Shown here in pieces: positions 49,963 to 61,150 of a stretch of 64,000 nt of DNA. Below the pieces are notes generated by a model. It did no database searches, was not told where the DNA came from, and worked only from the letters and a program-made list of their open reading frames with translations. Position 1 is the first letter of the stretch; each line of letters opens with the position of its first letter. The stretch lies in contig NC_071334.1 of NCBI RefSeq assembly GCF_027744825.2, forward strand, positions 65,615,937 to 65,679,936, read 5' to 3'. This DNA comes from Synchiropus splendidus. Lineage: Eukaryota > Chordata > Actinopteri > Syngnathiformes > Callionymidae. A program made the position numbers and the translations under genes.

Positions 49963-51195
49963 GCAGAGCGGACAGAATAAATATAATATATTTTGAAACA
50001 AGTGCCTTGTCCTGTTACCCTTTGTACCCTCCAGCATGGTGTGAATATCGGGCACATTGCGTTGAATTGTAGCACAGAATGTAACTCGGTAACATCGATC
50101 CGTTGACAGCCATGTTATGTAGCCAGTTCAAGGTGAAATGTGTTGGGCCAAATGTAACATAAACAAGCTAGCGTAATCTTTTAAAGTGGTCTGGAGAGTT
50201 CGCTCAATCATCTGTTTTGTATCTGATTATATCTCCACGGTGCACCGCTGCCAAAACGAATTGATCCGCATCTCACAATACGGCTCCTGGAAGCAGCAGA
50301 TGTTTGAAAAGTGACTGAATTTCAATCACCACTTGACCCAGAATTTCTGTTTAATCAGTCTATCCTGACTTTGGAGGCGACCTGATTAGACCCTCTGTCA
50401 ACATAAGCCAGCTATAATGCTGTGAACAGAATTCTCAATGTCCTGTACAGTCAGCAGAAGACAGTCTGCAAAGAGCCTCCCGATGTTCTCTTTTGTTTTT
50501 TTGAACCATGGCTTTCATTGCAAACAATTATTAGCCGTCAAATGGTTACATTTTTATTCTCAATTACTCAATTGAGCACTTAAACATTTGCTTATACACA
50601 ACTGTACTCTTGTAAAAATGCATTGGACTACTCCAAATGCCATTGGTTGGTGCATGACAATCAGCAGTCCTGCTAAATATTTCATTTGTTGTTGCTTTTT
50701 GCCAGAAACGAAGGAGCTACTTGTGTGCTGGGGCTCCAGCGTGTGAATATATGTGTGCTCGAGTTCCATGTTGGAGTTCATAAAAAAAAAAAAAAAAGAA
50801 AATCTGACTACTGAACTGCTTTAAAACTTTGCTATTTTACAGTAAAGTAGAATGAAAGGAATATGTTAAAAAAAAAAAAGGTTTTGAGGATTTATTTTGG
50901 AGTTATTTCCCGTCTTGTAGCTGTGACCATCGGACTGCTGGTGAGTGAGATTTTTACTATGGACTGAATCTACAATAGACTCTCCTTCTATTCTCTTTGG
51001 AACTCAAAGGTCCATGCAAGCACATGCTATGTAGCTTTTCTACTGATCTAGATTGAATTATTTATTCTGTATATTTTGTATATACTTCTGTTGCATTATA
51101 TCTTATGCTTTTTGTGTGCCTTCAGTGCTCATTGTACAGAATATAACAGATGTTGTAATCGATGAATATAAAATAAAGACTATCGATATCACAAT
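49963..51195 (+). other. slitrk6: Probable slitrk6 3' UTR with two poly(A) signals
   Basis: AATAAA occurs immediately after the stop at 49976-49981 and again at 51172-51177. The AT-rich stretch between includes an A16 run at 50782-50797 and TGTATATTTTGTATATA near 51068. The second signal would give a UTR of about 1.2 kb. The end point is inferred. Confidence 0.5.
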
Positions 51196-51286
51196 TCTGT
51201 TGCGCCGACTGAAGGTTTGCACATGTTATTTTTGAATCAAATGTGGAGCTTTCTTCAACTCAATGTTGAGACTCACTCACTGACAG

Positions 51287-52060
51287 CCTCTTAAGATTGA
51301 ACATGACCCAACAGCTCTGACTGAGGAAGTCACTCTTCTCAAAGTTGCGCCCCACATGTTCACCATTAAGACTCTCAAAGTAAGAGCAAGTGCTCTCTGT
51401 CGCATCATCAAAGCTCAGTATGGTAAATGTTTCTCTGGAACCTCTTATATGACAATGGCTTTCACTTTCTCACGTTTTTCAATATGTATACTCTGACCAT
51501 TCCTTAGACTAATAATAGCACAATTTGAAAAACAGGTAATGTCTTTTTGAACTTGAGTGAATGGGTTTAAAACTCATCGACCTTTTTCAACCACCAGGTG
51601 TCCAATTTTGACTGTGAAAACACGACAAGTGAATTCCTTTGGATGACATACGACCTTGAAAATGTGTACTTTGTGAACTCTGAACCTGAGGTGGAGATGC
51701 CTTTGCTGTTTGTTGCAGGTTTGACGGATGTACCCAGCATTTATTCTCTTGGCTCCAGCATCCGTAAATGGTCCTACTGAAATTCTTAAGTCATCAAAAC
51801 TCAATTACGACGCAAATACTACTAATTTAGAGTTTGGTAACACAAACAAAAGCAAAAAAAATAAGCTGAGCTGCCTTATGACAAAAACAGTGACCAAAAC
51901 ACCAGTCAAAATTGCCGCCACTATTGGGATGAATGAATTGGTCATCCACGACATTGAGGGAATTTACCTAGGACTTAAGGCAGAACAAAATGACTGACAA
52001 GGTGCCGCAAAATCTACTGGATCCCTGACTCACCTGGTCTGCGGCTCATCCTCAACAAGA
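51287..52060 (+). pseudogene. Unrecognised exon-like block, possibly a decayed gene
   Basis: Two stretches look like spliced coding exons. 51287-51379 lies between a CAG and a GTAAGA donor and reads PLKIEHDPTALTEEVTLLKV then APHMFTIKTLK, phase 0. 51598 starts after CCACCAG and reads VSNFDCENTTSEFLWMTYDL then ENVYFVNSEPEVEMPLLFVA, also phase 0, so the two join in frame across a 218-bp intron. Further on, a different frame (51728-51997) stays open for 89 codons, including TPVKIAATIGMNELVIHDIE. The frame switch near 51760-51780 implies either another intron or a frameshift. I do not recognise the protein and no start is defined. It could also be chance. Confidence 0.3.
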
Positions 52061-54299
52061 ATTTTAAGCTGGTGTGCCAACGTTCTCGACACCTTTGAGA
52101 TCATGCTGTGATGTTATCGTTGGACAACAACACGTCCCGCATCGAATGAATTGTTCACCGCTCGACATGATACCTTCAAGTCTCAATAGATCTTTCAAGT
52201 GGGGTTGTTATGAGTTATTTGTGTTTCTGAGGTACAACACAGAGGTTTTCAATTTATTGAATCAAGCTTGATAAAAACAAGTGCAATTGTTGCTGTGAAT
52301 GATGCATTATTCTGTTCAAGTGCGTAACCACACGCACGTGGTTGTGGTCCGTGTAAATATTAAACCCCCTACGCAGTGGCTGTGCATAGTCCTTAATCAC
52401 ACCACAATGACTGCAAGCTCTTAAGCGGCCACTGTTTTCCCTGCATGGCTTCCATTTGCGACTCTGGGGGAACAGTGGACTTCCTCTAATTCCTCCATTT
52501 TATGTCATAATTGAAGGATCTGAGGCTGCCCGCATGAAAACGTACATATAACCTCCCAGTTTTCAGAACTCACAAACAGACGCATGCATGCAGTGCGCAG
52601 ATACAGCTTAACCGCTGTGATGAATAAATATTTATAGACTCGTAGGCAGACATTTAAATGTGTGTACACAGAGAGGAAGGCTGCGTAACACACACCACAG
52701 CAGGAGTATTTCCGTCGGCCCTTTGAGATTCCTCAGAAACATGGCTTTTGGAAACAGAGATGAGGCGCAAGCGGCGTGTTCCCGGGATCGGAAACAAATC
52801 ATGTCATGAAATTGTATTTATTTATTCTTATTTTAGTGGAGAATAGTCAATCGGGTGATTGCGATTGTATGTAATCCACGGGACGACTATGCACTGTAAA
52901 TGGATGGATTAATAAAATAATATATACAATATTTTATTAATAGTATGGGAAAAGATATTGAATTTTCTTTTCAACTGATGTATGGATGTAGTTATTTATT
53001 TTGTAATGAGTGGTGAAAGAATGAAGGTTGTTCAAACTGTAATTACATTTTTTTTACATTAATTATGGTTTTTTTTCTATTTGTATGTCTTGTGTTTGTG
53101 ATCATGGTTTATGCATTTATTTCATTTTCCTCTTCATGAAATAAAAAAATAAGTAAATAATGTCCATATTTTTGTTTGGTTTTGTTGTTATATTTAGTTT
53201 AGTGCAGTTTTAATTTAAAAATAGAAGAATCACATCAGAATTACGTCAGTTATACGGTTTTTCAGATCCATGTTACTCTTGGACCCATTGCTTTTACAGC
53301 CATCAGAAAAAAAACAACCTGTTCCTCACAACGTAAATGATGACTCATTCAACATCCGATCTTCAGGCTGGTTCTGACAAGTCCGGCCCATCTGAATTTT
53401 TGAGGGTTGAAAAAAAACGGTCATTATTTAGAGTTTATTGTATTAAAAATATGTTTAAAAGATTATATTAAAACACCAAAGCTCTCTTGCATATAATAAA
53501 GTTTCTTTGTTCACTGGAAATATCATTGCTGGGACGAAAAGTCTCAGGGAGTCGCACTGCTGTCCTCACACTCTTCTGTTGATGAGAATTTGGAGCAGAA
53601 TAGAAACAGAATGGAAAAGCAAACTCAACAACCTCAGGATGTGCTTCCACATGTAGAACGAGACATTTTGAATACGAGGTAGAGTAGTTGGAAAAGCAGG
53701 ACGGAGCACATTTAAAACAACTTCAAGCATCAGCGTTGCGGTTTCAAAGTCCTCCAAGTGTTTCAAAGCCGTATAATATCCAGTAGGCGTTCAAGAGGAC
53801 GCAACGGATGCATTATATAGCTTCAACACGGGAGGTAATGCTTTACTACCCTGCATACATTTGCACAATAATAAAGAGAAAAATAGTATATGGAGGCTCT
53901 TCAGTGACGTGTATAATTCACCACAGCGAAAGGAAGCTGCCTCTTATCCTCCAGTGTTCACAAAGTCACAGTAATTTAATGTAATTATGTGGAATGCAAT
54001 GCACAGTTGACTTGAAAAGGACATACAGACATATTTCCTTGTTTAGGAAAATATCATATTGTATGCCACAACAAAGATGTGCTCCCAATGAAAACAGAAA
54101 GGGACTTTATTCTCAGAGAAAAACACTCGCGCTATCAACCACGACTATTGAGAACTCTGCACTTAGTTGTTGTTTAATATATTTTTCATGTTCTTTTTTT
54201 TTCTTCTTCAGCCATACGTAGGAAGCCAAAACAACAGCAGGAACACAAATAATGGCATATTGGAAAAGGAATGTTTGTGTGGCCGTCACGAACACCGGC
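52061..54299. other. Intergenic, no gene recognised
   Basis: AT-rich with short overlapping frames. Sequence around 52020-52090 may continue the exon-like block upstream, with stops. No transposon ends found. Confidence 0.5.
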
Positions 54300-54545
54300 C
54301 GTAAAGAGAACTGATTAGAATGTCCACCGTCTTGTTTGCACAGCAGATGATAGATTAGCTTTATTAGCGACGTGGTCTCAAAAGGGCCTTTGAAAAATCT
54401 GTATAATATCCCGCTGTTATTATTTCAAATAATATCGCTCGTGCCCCGTCTCCACATAAAAGTCATTAATATTCATGTCATGGAGCATCTCACCTGCATT
54501 ATTATCAGCGAGGATTTAACTTCCATATAGCTGTGTAGTCAACTT
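54300..54545. promoter_or_regulatory. Candidate conserved enhancer-like block (inference)
   Basis: Non-repetitive, with dense homeodomain-like cores such as GATTAGCTTTATTAGCGACG, CATTAATATTCATG and TATTATCAGCGAGG. It lies 4-5 kb downstream of slitrk6. Function inferred from composition and motif density only. Confidence 0.25.
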
Positions 54546-54849
54546 CAGTCCATAACTCATATAGTGCTTCATTTCGTGTGCCCGCCTTCTTTTCCTTCGA
54601 CTTACAGCAGAGGTAAAGGGGATGCTGCGACAGTTTCTATTGTAAATAGTGTCAGAATTGTGTCAGACATTCTAGATTTTGGCCTTGTTAGTGGATTTCA
54701 CACACTCACATTGGGTATTTGAAGTATCACAATGGCTGAGCTATAGCCAAGTATATGTTTAGGATTGAGTTTTCTATACAGCTGCATTACCCTGGTATGT
54801 CCTTCGATGTGGATGGTTCATGTCCTCACCTGCAGCTTGTTGTGCCAGA

Positions 54850-55337
54850 CCAAGAGTGGGTTTGACCAAGATCTATATGGAGACAGTTACATTTCCCAAG
54901 GGCCACATTCTTTCCTATGGCAAACGTGAGGGGTCTTCAAGTCGAAAAGACGGATGAATGAAACTACATATTTGTGACTTACGTACTATGTTCTAAAATA
55001 CAGAAAAAGCATTATTACTCTATGACATTATGAGCTTAAAATGTGTTGTTTGATTATGTATTATTTCATTTTGTTTGAAGATTATCAGTAATAAATAATG
55101 GAAGACAGAGGTAAACCATGAATATGATTTTTAGACATTGGCACTTTATGACTTCATTATATTTCATGTCTTTAATTCTAATGGACACCAATTCTAGGAG
55201 TCTTCTTCAGAAAGGTAAAAAATCCCCAAACAAATTTTTTTCATTTAGAATTCTAATGGTACTCTGACCTCATGAGTGCCACTTGTGTAAAGGCGAAGAG
55301 CCACGTGTGGCCCCCGAGCCTTAATTTGCCCACATCT
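54850..55337. mobile_element. Degraded hAT-type element, relative of 18340-18869
   Basis: The left part has CCCAAGGGCCACATTC and GTGAGGGGTCTTC. The right end has CTGACCTCATGAGTGCCAC, then GGCCCCCGAGCC-like text and TTTGCCCACATCTGTG, parallel to the right end at 18780-18869. Target-site duplication not preserved. Confidence 0.55.
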
Positions 55338-56384
55338 GTGCTGAACTCTCATAATTTGCATGATCATGCTTTTGATGTTTAAAGGAATAAACAGACTGCA
55401 GCACATCAATAGAATCCTTGTGCTGCATCGTACGATAGTAATGCTGTATAATGGCTATGAAATTTCTAATTCTCATTCCTCTTCCCACTGTAAATACATA
55501 ACTCAAACTTCTTTGAAAAAGGAAACAGAACGTTGGGGATCACGCCGGGTCCTGCTCAGCGCTTGTTTATTCGATCACCATTGTCTTGTTAAATGAGTTT
55601 GGCATGATTCCACTTGAATGCACGTCCATTGATTCTTTAATATTTTCACGAGCTATCAATTATTCAGGGTCATGAGGGAAGCAAGGGTCTATTACTTGCC
55701 TGAAGTGGGGTAATGGGCAGTATTCATGCATGAAGTGCCCATGTTTATGTTAAGTGATTGGGACGATTGAGCGTGCGTGAGCAAGATAATTATGATCGGT
55801 GCTCCGATGGGCTCCAGTGTTGTGACAGCAAGTGAAATTCCTCAGAGTCAGTGGGTAAAAATGTGAGCTCATGACACTGTACGAGAGTTGTTCGGTCATG
55901 TGCTGTGCATTCTCCAGCAACAATGAGGTGCCATTATGCGGGTGACTTTGTCTGTCAGTGCTCCATCAGTTCCTGACTGAACTGTAGTTTGTTGCAAAGT
56001 ATCACCCTGGGGCGGATCGTCTGATGTTGGCTGCCAAGCAGAGCGGCTTGCTGCAACGGCACAATCCTGTTGTTCGCTTGGCAAAGTGGTTTGATCACCA
56101 ATCCGCTGACCTGATTTAGCATCCGGAGTGGTGAGTTATGGAATTTTAAACATTTCCATCTGAGCAACCTGTCATGTAAAGAGGGTAAGAACGGATGATG
56201 TGGGATAGCACCCTGCCAGCGGTTAGAAAAATAAATAAATAAATACATCTAGACCAAAAAAAGATGTATATTCAACATAAAATTGCTAAAGATAATCATA
56301 ACAATAATAATTTAATGTCACTTTTCAGCCATTTTTCTTAAAACTTGGCATTACTGAGGTTACAATTAAATGTAGAATGATAGG

Positions 56385-56530
56385 AATGGACCAATTTCAA
56401 TACCCATATCAGGTATCGGTCCGATACTGAATTTGAGTACATGTACTCATTGAATGGCCACCTGATACCACAAAACCTATACTACTTTACAGTGCAGTTT
56501 TTGAATGTCAGTTGTTTTTTATAGTTTTAT
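56385..56530. mobile_element. hAT-like repeat fragment
   Basis: CAGGTATCGGTCCGATACTG and GAGTACATGTACTC resemble the TATCGG/CCGATACT terminal palindromes of a hAT-related fish repeat. Ends not defined. Confidence 0.4.
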
Positions 56531-56730
56531 ATTTATGCACTGCAGTGAAACTTCTGACTGTCGCCCATGTACAAGAAAAACATAGATAGGAATGTTGTTC
56601 AAATGATATATGAAATGTTGTTCAAATGATGATATATATGGGGAGAAAAAAAACAACAAAACAAAACTCAAAGTAACTATGTCTAATGGCGTAAGTACTC
56701 AAGGTATCTGTGAGCACTCAAATGCAAGTA

Positions 56731-57448
56731 CAATGGTGCCTCGGTTCTCGACCACAATTCGTTCCAGGTGGCCATTCGAGAAGCGATTTGTTCAAAATGT
56801 TCAAAATTGATTTTTCCCACTACAATGAATGGAAAAAGAAATAATGCGTTCCAAGCCTTAAAATAGTCTTTTGTAGGAGTGAATGTAGAGTGTCTGCTGC
56901 AGGTGGCTGTTCCTCTATGTGTGTGGCCGCTGCATGTGGGAGGGGTTGCCGAGTGAGTGACGTCTCTCCAGAAGTGAAGAGGTGCCCGGTGCGTGTCCAG
57001 CTCTGAATGTGTGCTTCTGTGCAGTTTGGCTGTGACAAAGTCATAAACCAAGTCACGCTCTGTCCCAGACTGGCCTCATCCCTGTCCCAGCTCCAGCCCA
57101 CAACAGGACATCAAACCCTGGAGTGAGCGCTCCAGCACCTCCCCTGTGACACTCTACCACGGTCCAGTGTGGAGACAGGAAAGGTTTTACACCTCAATAT
57201 GAAGAAAAAACAGTCAGTAAATGTAGCTAACGGGACACGTCTGCATACAGAGGCTGCGTTATACACAATAACAAAGCACGTTATGGGTCAGCTGATCTGT
57301 CCGCGCACGTAATGTTTTATCCGGCTTCTTTCGGGGGCGTTCGAGTTCTGGATTTTCGTTCGAAATCCGAAGCAAAAAAATCTCAACATTTTTGTTAAAA
57401 CTCTGATCTGTTTGAATTCCGGGACATTCGAAAACCGAGGTACCACTG
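56731..57448 (-). mobile_element. Tigger-like MITE, complete copy
   Basis: It begins CAATGGTGCCTCGGTTCTCG, ends GAAAACCGAGGTACCACTG, with TA at 56729-56730 and 57449-57450. It forms a large inverted pair with the copy at 58305-59046, only 856 bp away. Confidence 0.8.
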
Positions 57449-57553
57449 TACTTGTACACTGAACTATAACAGGCCAATTGTGTGTCCATAAGAAAACCGG
57501 TCTCGAGCGTTGGTGATGTCACAGTAGAATGACTCCATTTCACACACAAATGC

Positions 57554-57736
57554 TAGTGATGAAGTTTCATGAAACAGTGTCATCGTTTTCATTGCTCAGT
57601 CGCTGGCACTCCTAACCCAAAAATGATGCAAGGTTTCATTGAAAGTTCAAAGCCATAGAATATACAATAAATAGTGCCATGTCATTCTCTCTGACAAGTA
57701 AGACATTGTTTCATGAAGCCCCATCAACTCATCACA
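57554..57736. mobile_element. CTCF-motif family MITE, degraded
   Basis: GTGATGAAGTTTCATGAAAC and, inverted on the right, GTTTCATGAAGCCCCATCA. The motif core is decayed in this copy. It lies in the spacer between the two inverted Tigger-like elements. Confidence 0.6.
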
Positions 57737-58304
57737 ATCAAACACTAATCCACTTCTATGAAAACAACAGTGAAATGAATCCATTCTTCATCTCCAAACT
57801 ACAGGCAAGATGTGATATTAAAGTAAGTTATAACTTTCATGAAAGGATTTTTGGCAGATCAGATGATATTTGAAGGCACTCGTATAGGAGTCAGCACTGA
57901 AATCACCAGCGAGAATTGTGCGTGGCAGAGCCAAGAGATGGATCAAAGGCCAGGTGACGTGAAGACATGCACACAAATAAATGAGGTTTCATGAGTGCAT
58001 TGATTCGTTCTTTTCGCCTGAAATGGACACCATTTAATCAATCTCGGCACTAACTTGTTTTATGAACTTACGTTGTTATGAAATTGATTAACCTTTTGGA
58101 GCTCGATCGGATGAGACGCTGGAAGTAATAGGTTCGGGAGCAGCAAGAACGATGTCCATGGATGATAAGACGGTATTTTTGGCTCATATGTGCAGACAAG
58201 CCAAGTAACATTCCAGGACCTCTTTTCATAGCAGTTTCAATGATAATAAGACATTTTTTCCCAATATATCCATGGGGCAGGTTTTTATTTGACTGCAGGA
58301 AATG

Positions 58305-59046
58305 CAGTGGTACCTCGGTTTTCGAACGTCTCGGACTTCGAACGTCTCGGACTTCGAACGTCTCGGACTTCGAACGTCTCGGAGTTCGAACAAACATTTC
58401 TTTTTTGCTTCTGATTTTGAACGAAAATCCAGAACTCGAACGCCCCTGAAGCAAGCTGGAAAAAACATAACATGCGCGGACCGATCAGCTGACCCACAAC
58501 GCACTTTGTTATTGTGTATAGCGCAGCCTCTGTATGCAGACGTGTCCCGTTAGCTACATTTACTGACTGTTTTTTCTTCATATTGAGGTGTAAAACCTTT
58601 CCTGTCTCCGCACTGGACCGTGGTAGAGTGTCACAGGGGAGGTGCTGGAGCGCTCACTCCAGGGTTTGATGTCCTGTTGTGGGCTGGAGCTGGGACAGGG
58701 ATGAGGCGAGTCTGGGACAGAGCGTGACTTGGTTTATGACTTTGTCACAGCCAAACTGCACAGAAGCGCACATTCAGAGCTGGACACGCACCGGGCACCT
58801 CTTCACTTCTGGAGAGACGTCACTCACTCGGCAACCCCTCCCACATGCAGCGGCCACACACATAGAGGAACAGCCACCTGCAGCAGACACTCTACATTCA
58901 CTCCTACAAAAGCCTATTTTAAGGCTTGGAACGCATTATTTCTTTTCCCATTCATTTTAACGGGAAAAATCGATTCAGATTTCGAACAATTCGCTTCTCG
59001 AACGGCCTTCTGGAACGGATTGCGGTGGAGAACCAAGGTACCACTG
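58305..59046 (+). mobile_element. Tigger-like MITE with expanded end
   Basis: It starts CAGTGGTACCTCGGTTTTCG and ends CAAGGTACCACTG. The right flank is TA, the left flank TG. It is longer than other copies mainly because of a tandem expansion at 58321-58384 near its left terminus. The 93-codon frame is at 58679-58960. Confidence 0.8.
58321..58384. repeat. 16-bp tandem repeat inside the transposon end
   Basis: Four units of TTCGAACGTCTCGGAC, the last ending in G. The unit overlaps the subterminal repeat of the element, so each unit duplicates part of the terminal sequence. Confidence 0.95.
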
Positions 59047-61036
59047 TATATGCTAGCAGTTGTGATAGCCTTTGAAAATGTTCCCTGGCAACAGCTTTCT
59101 GTCGGAAAACCTGACAGTGTTTCACTAAAATGAAAGTTCATTTAAAATATGTGAAATTGTGGTTTTCTACATCATAAAAACAATTGAAATGGTATTTCAT
59201 AAATTTTTTGCGGTGTTGTGAAAGGGTCCGCAAAGCAGTAAGCAATCATCAGCACTTACTAAATGACCTGTATGCTCATATGTATGCTCACGTAATCTAG
59301 GGTGTTCAGGAATGAGAATAGAAGTTTATTATTATTTTTTTCTTTCTTGTACTCACAGAGAGCTTATGCTAGCAGAGGCAGGAAGCACCAGTGGAGTGTC
59401 TTAGTCCTGCAGTGACAAAGGTTGTCGGGACCATGGCTATTTGGCCGACATGTTTTGTAATGCTGTGCATTTAAGGCGACGGAGCATCCTGAAAAACTAG
59501 GGAAGAGACACCATCCTCCTCCGCTGCCTATGGTAACCACACCGCCGCCACTTGGGCTCGAAGACACATCCCTGTCTGTCTGGTGGGTTGGCACACACAC
59601 CGCCATGCCCCCTCCAATTCCAGCAATGAGGACTCACAACCCCACAGCCATTCAGTTGTGGATGATAAATGTGCTCGCTGCATCTGTGCATAATTCCACA
59701 AACTGCTTGTTTGCACCTCGACTGGCAACGTGCGAAAACAGAAGCAATTTCTACTTTCACTTTTGATCGATTGATTTCACAAGCTACTGACTCATTATTA
59801 TTGTCTCTGTAATGAGCATATGTTGTGCTGTTGTGATCTGCCTTTGTTATTACAGGTTAGTAAGTACATAAATGTTCTTGGGGAAAAAGAAGAGCTGTTG
59901 GTTTGGAAGTCTACTCCTCTTAAATTTTAATCCAGTTTGACCAACTGCAACATTGAGTCATCTCCACTAGGGGACTGTGAAGCCATCATCGATGAGACTG
60001 AGGTACTTTGAACTGTGTGTACAAGTATGTGAAAGTCAGGGCATAATCGAATGCATGGTTAGAAGTGTTAATGGAATCATGGCCATGAAATTGCTTTTTA
60101 GTGAGATAAGAATTACAAATGAGAAATCTATTATATATATATTTGTTATTAATTCCATCTGCACAGCCTCGATGGGGTCTACAGTGTATACCACAACTGT
60201 TTTTTTTTTTTTTTAATAAGATTTAACTGATGCTGTGACACCTTCTTTGAAACCAGTTTTGTTTGTTAAAGAGCGAGACAAAATACAAGTCAATTGCCAG
60301 CTTTGTAGAAAATGTCACCGGCAATAGCTGTCTGATTTCCTGCTGTTCACACAGTGAAGTGATTTGTTACCTTGCTGGATGTGTACAACCTGCTGCCAGA
60401 AGCTCCTCATTTAACATGGCTGTGTGGCTGCACCTGCTCTCGCCCCTACCGCGCCTAAAACTGATTAGCTGTGAGGAAGAAAAAATAAATAAATAAATAA
60501 ACAACTTTGATGAGTTGTTGACTTGTGTGCTGTCGAAATCTGAGTTGCATTCACTCCTTGCCGTTTTAACCTGTGTTTAGCAGCAGTTGTTTCAGCTCAA
60601 GTGTTTGATTTGAACTGTCACTGGCAGGAAATGCTGGGTAGAACAATAACCATCTGTTTGGAACACCGAGAGGAGTGAGATTTACATAAGTAGACACAGA
60701 TTAGATGCCAAGTGGGATCCATATTTGACCCCTAAATCAGAGGTGCTGGGATTATCTCGTAGAGTGGGTCAAAATGAAAGTGGATCAGTGTGCCATGAGA
60801 TGATCCTCTATTCTGGGGGGACGATTTTCACCAGGGTTCTAGGGAAATGGCATTTGCTTGGAGCTCTACAGTCTCTAATGTGGTTGTCGACAATTACGTG
60901 CATGCTGGAAAAACACATACACCAAGCCATGGCAAGGGCTGTATCTGTATTTCAAGTTGAACTACATACTGATATCAGGGTTCGAAAGACTCACGTGGTT
61001 GAAATATAAGAATATAATAATACATGCATTATTTTA
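59047..61036. other. Intergenic, no gene recognised
   Basis: Frames at 59364-59766 overlap on both strands and are low-complexity in composition. A T14 run lies at 60200-60213 and an (AAAT)n run at 60482-60499. Confidence 0.5.
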
Positions 61037-61150
61037 AACTTCTTTCTTTCTCTAACTTTTTTGACAACTTTTAAAGTGACTTTCTTTCTCTCACATTTTT
61101 AATCTGTCTTTCAATTTTATTTTTTTTCTCACTTTTTTTTTCTTTTTTCG
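61037..61150. repeat. Pyrimidine-rich tract
   Basis: Repeated CTTTCTTTC and T runs on the + strand, interrupted by a few purines. Confidence 0.75.
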
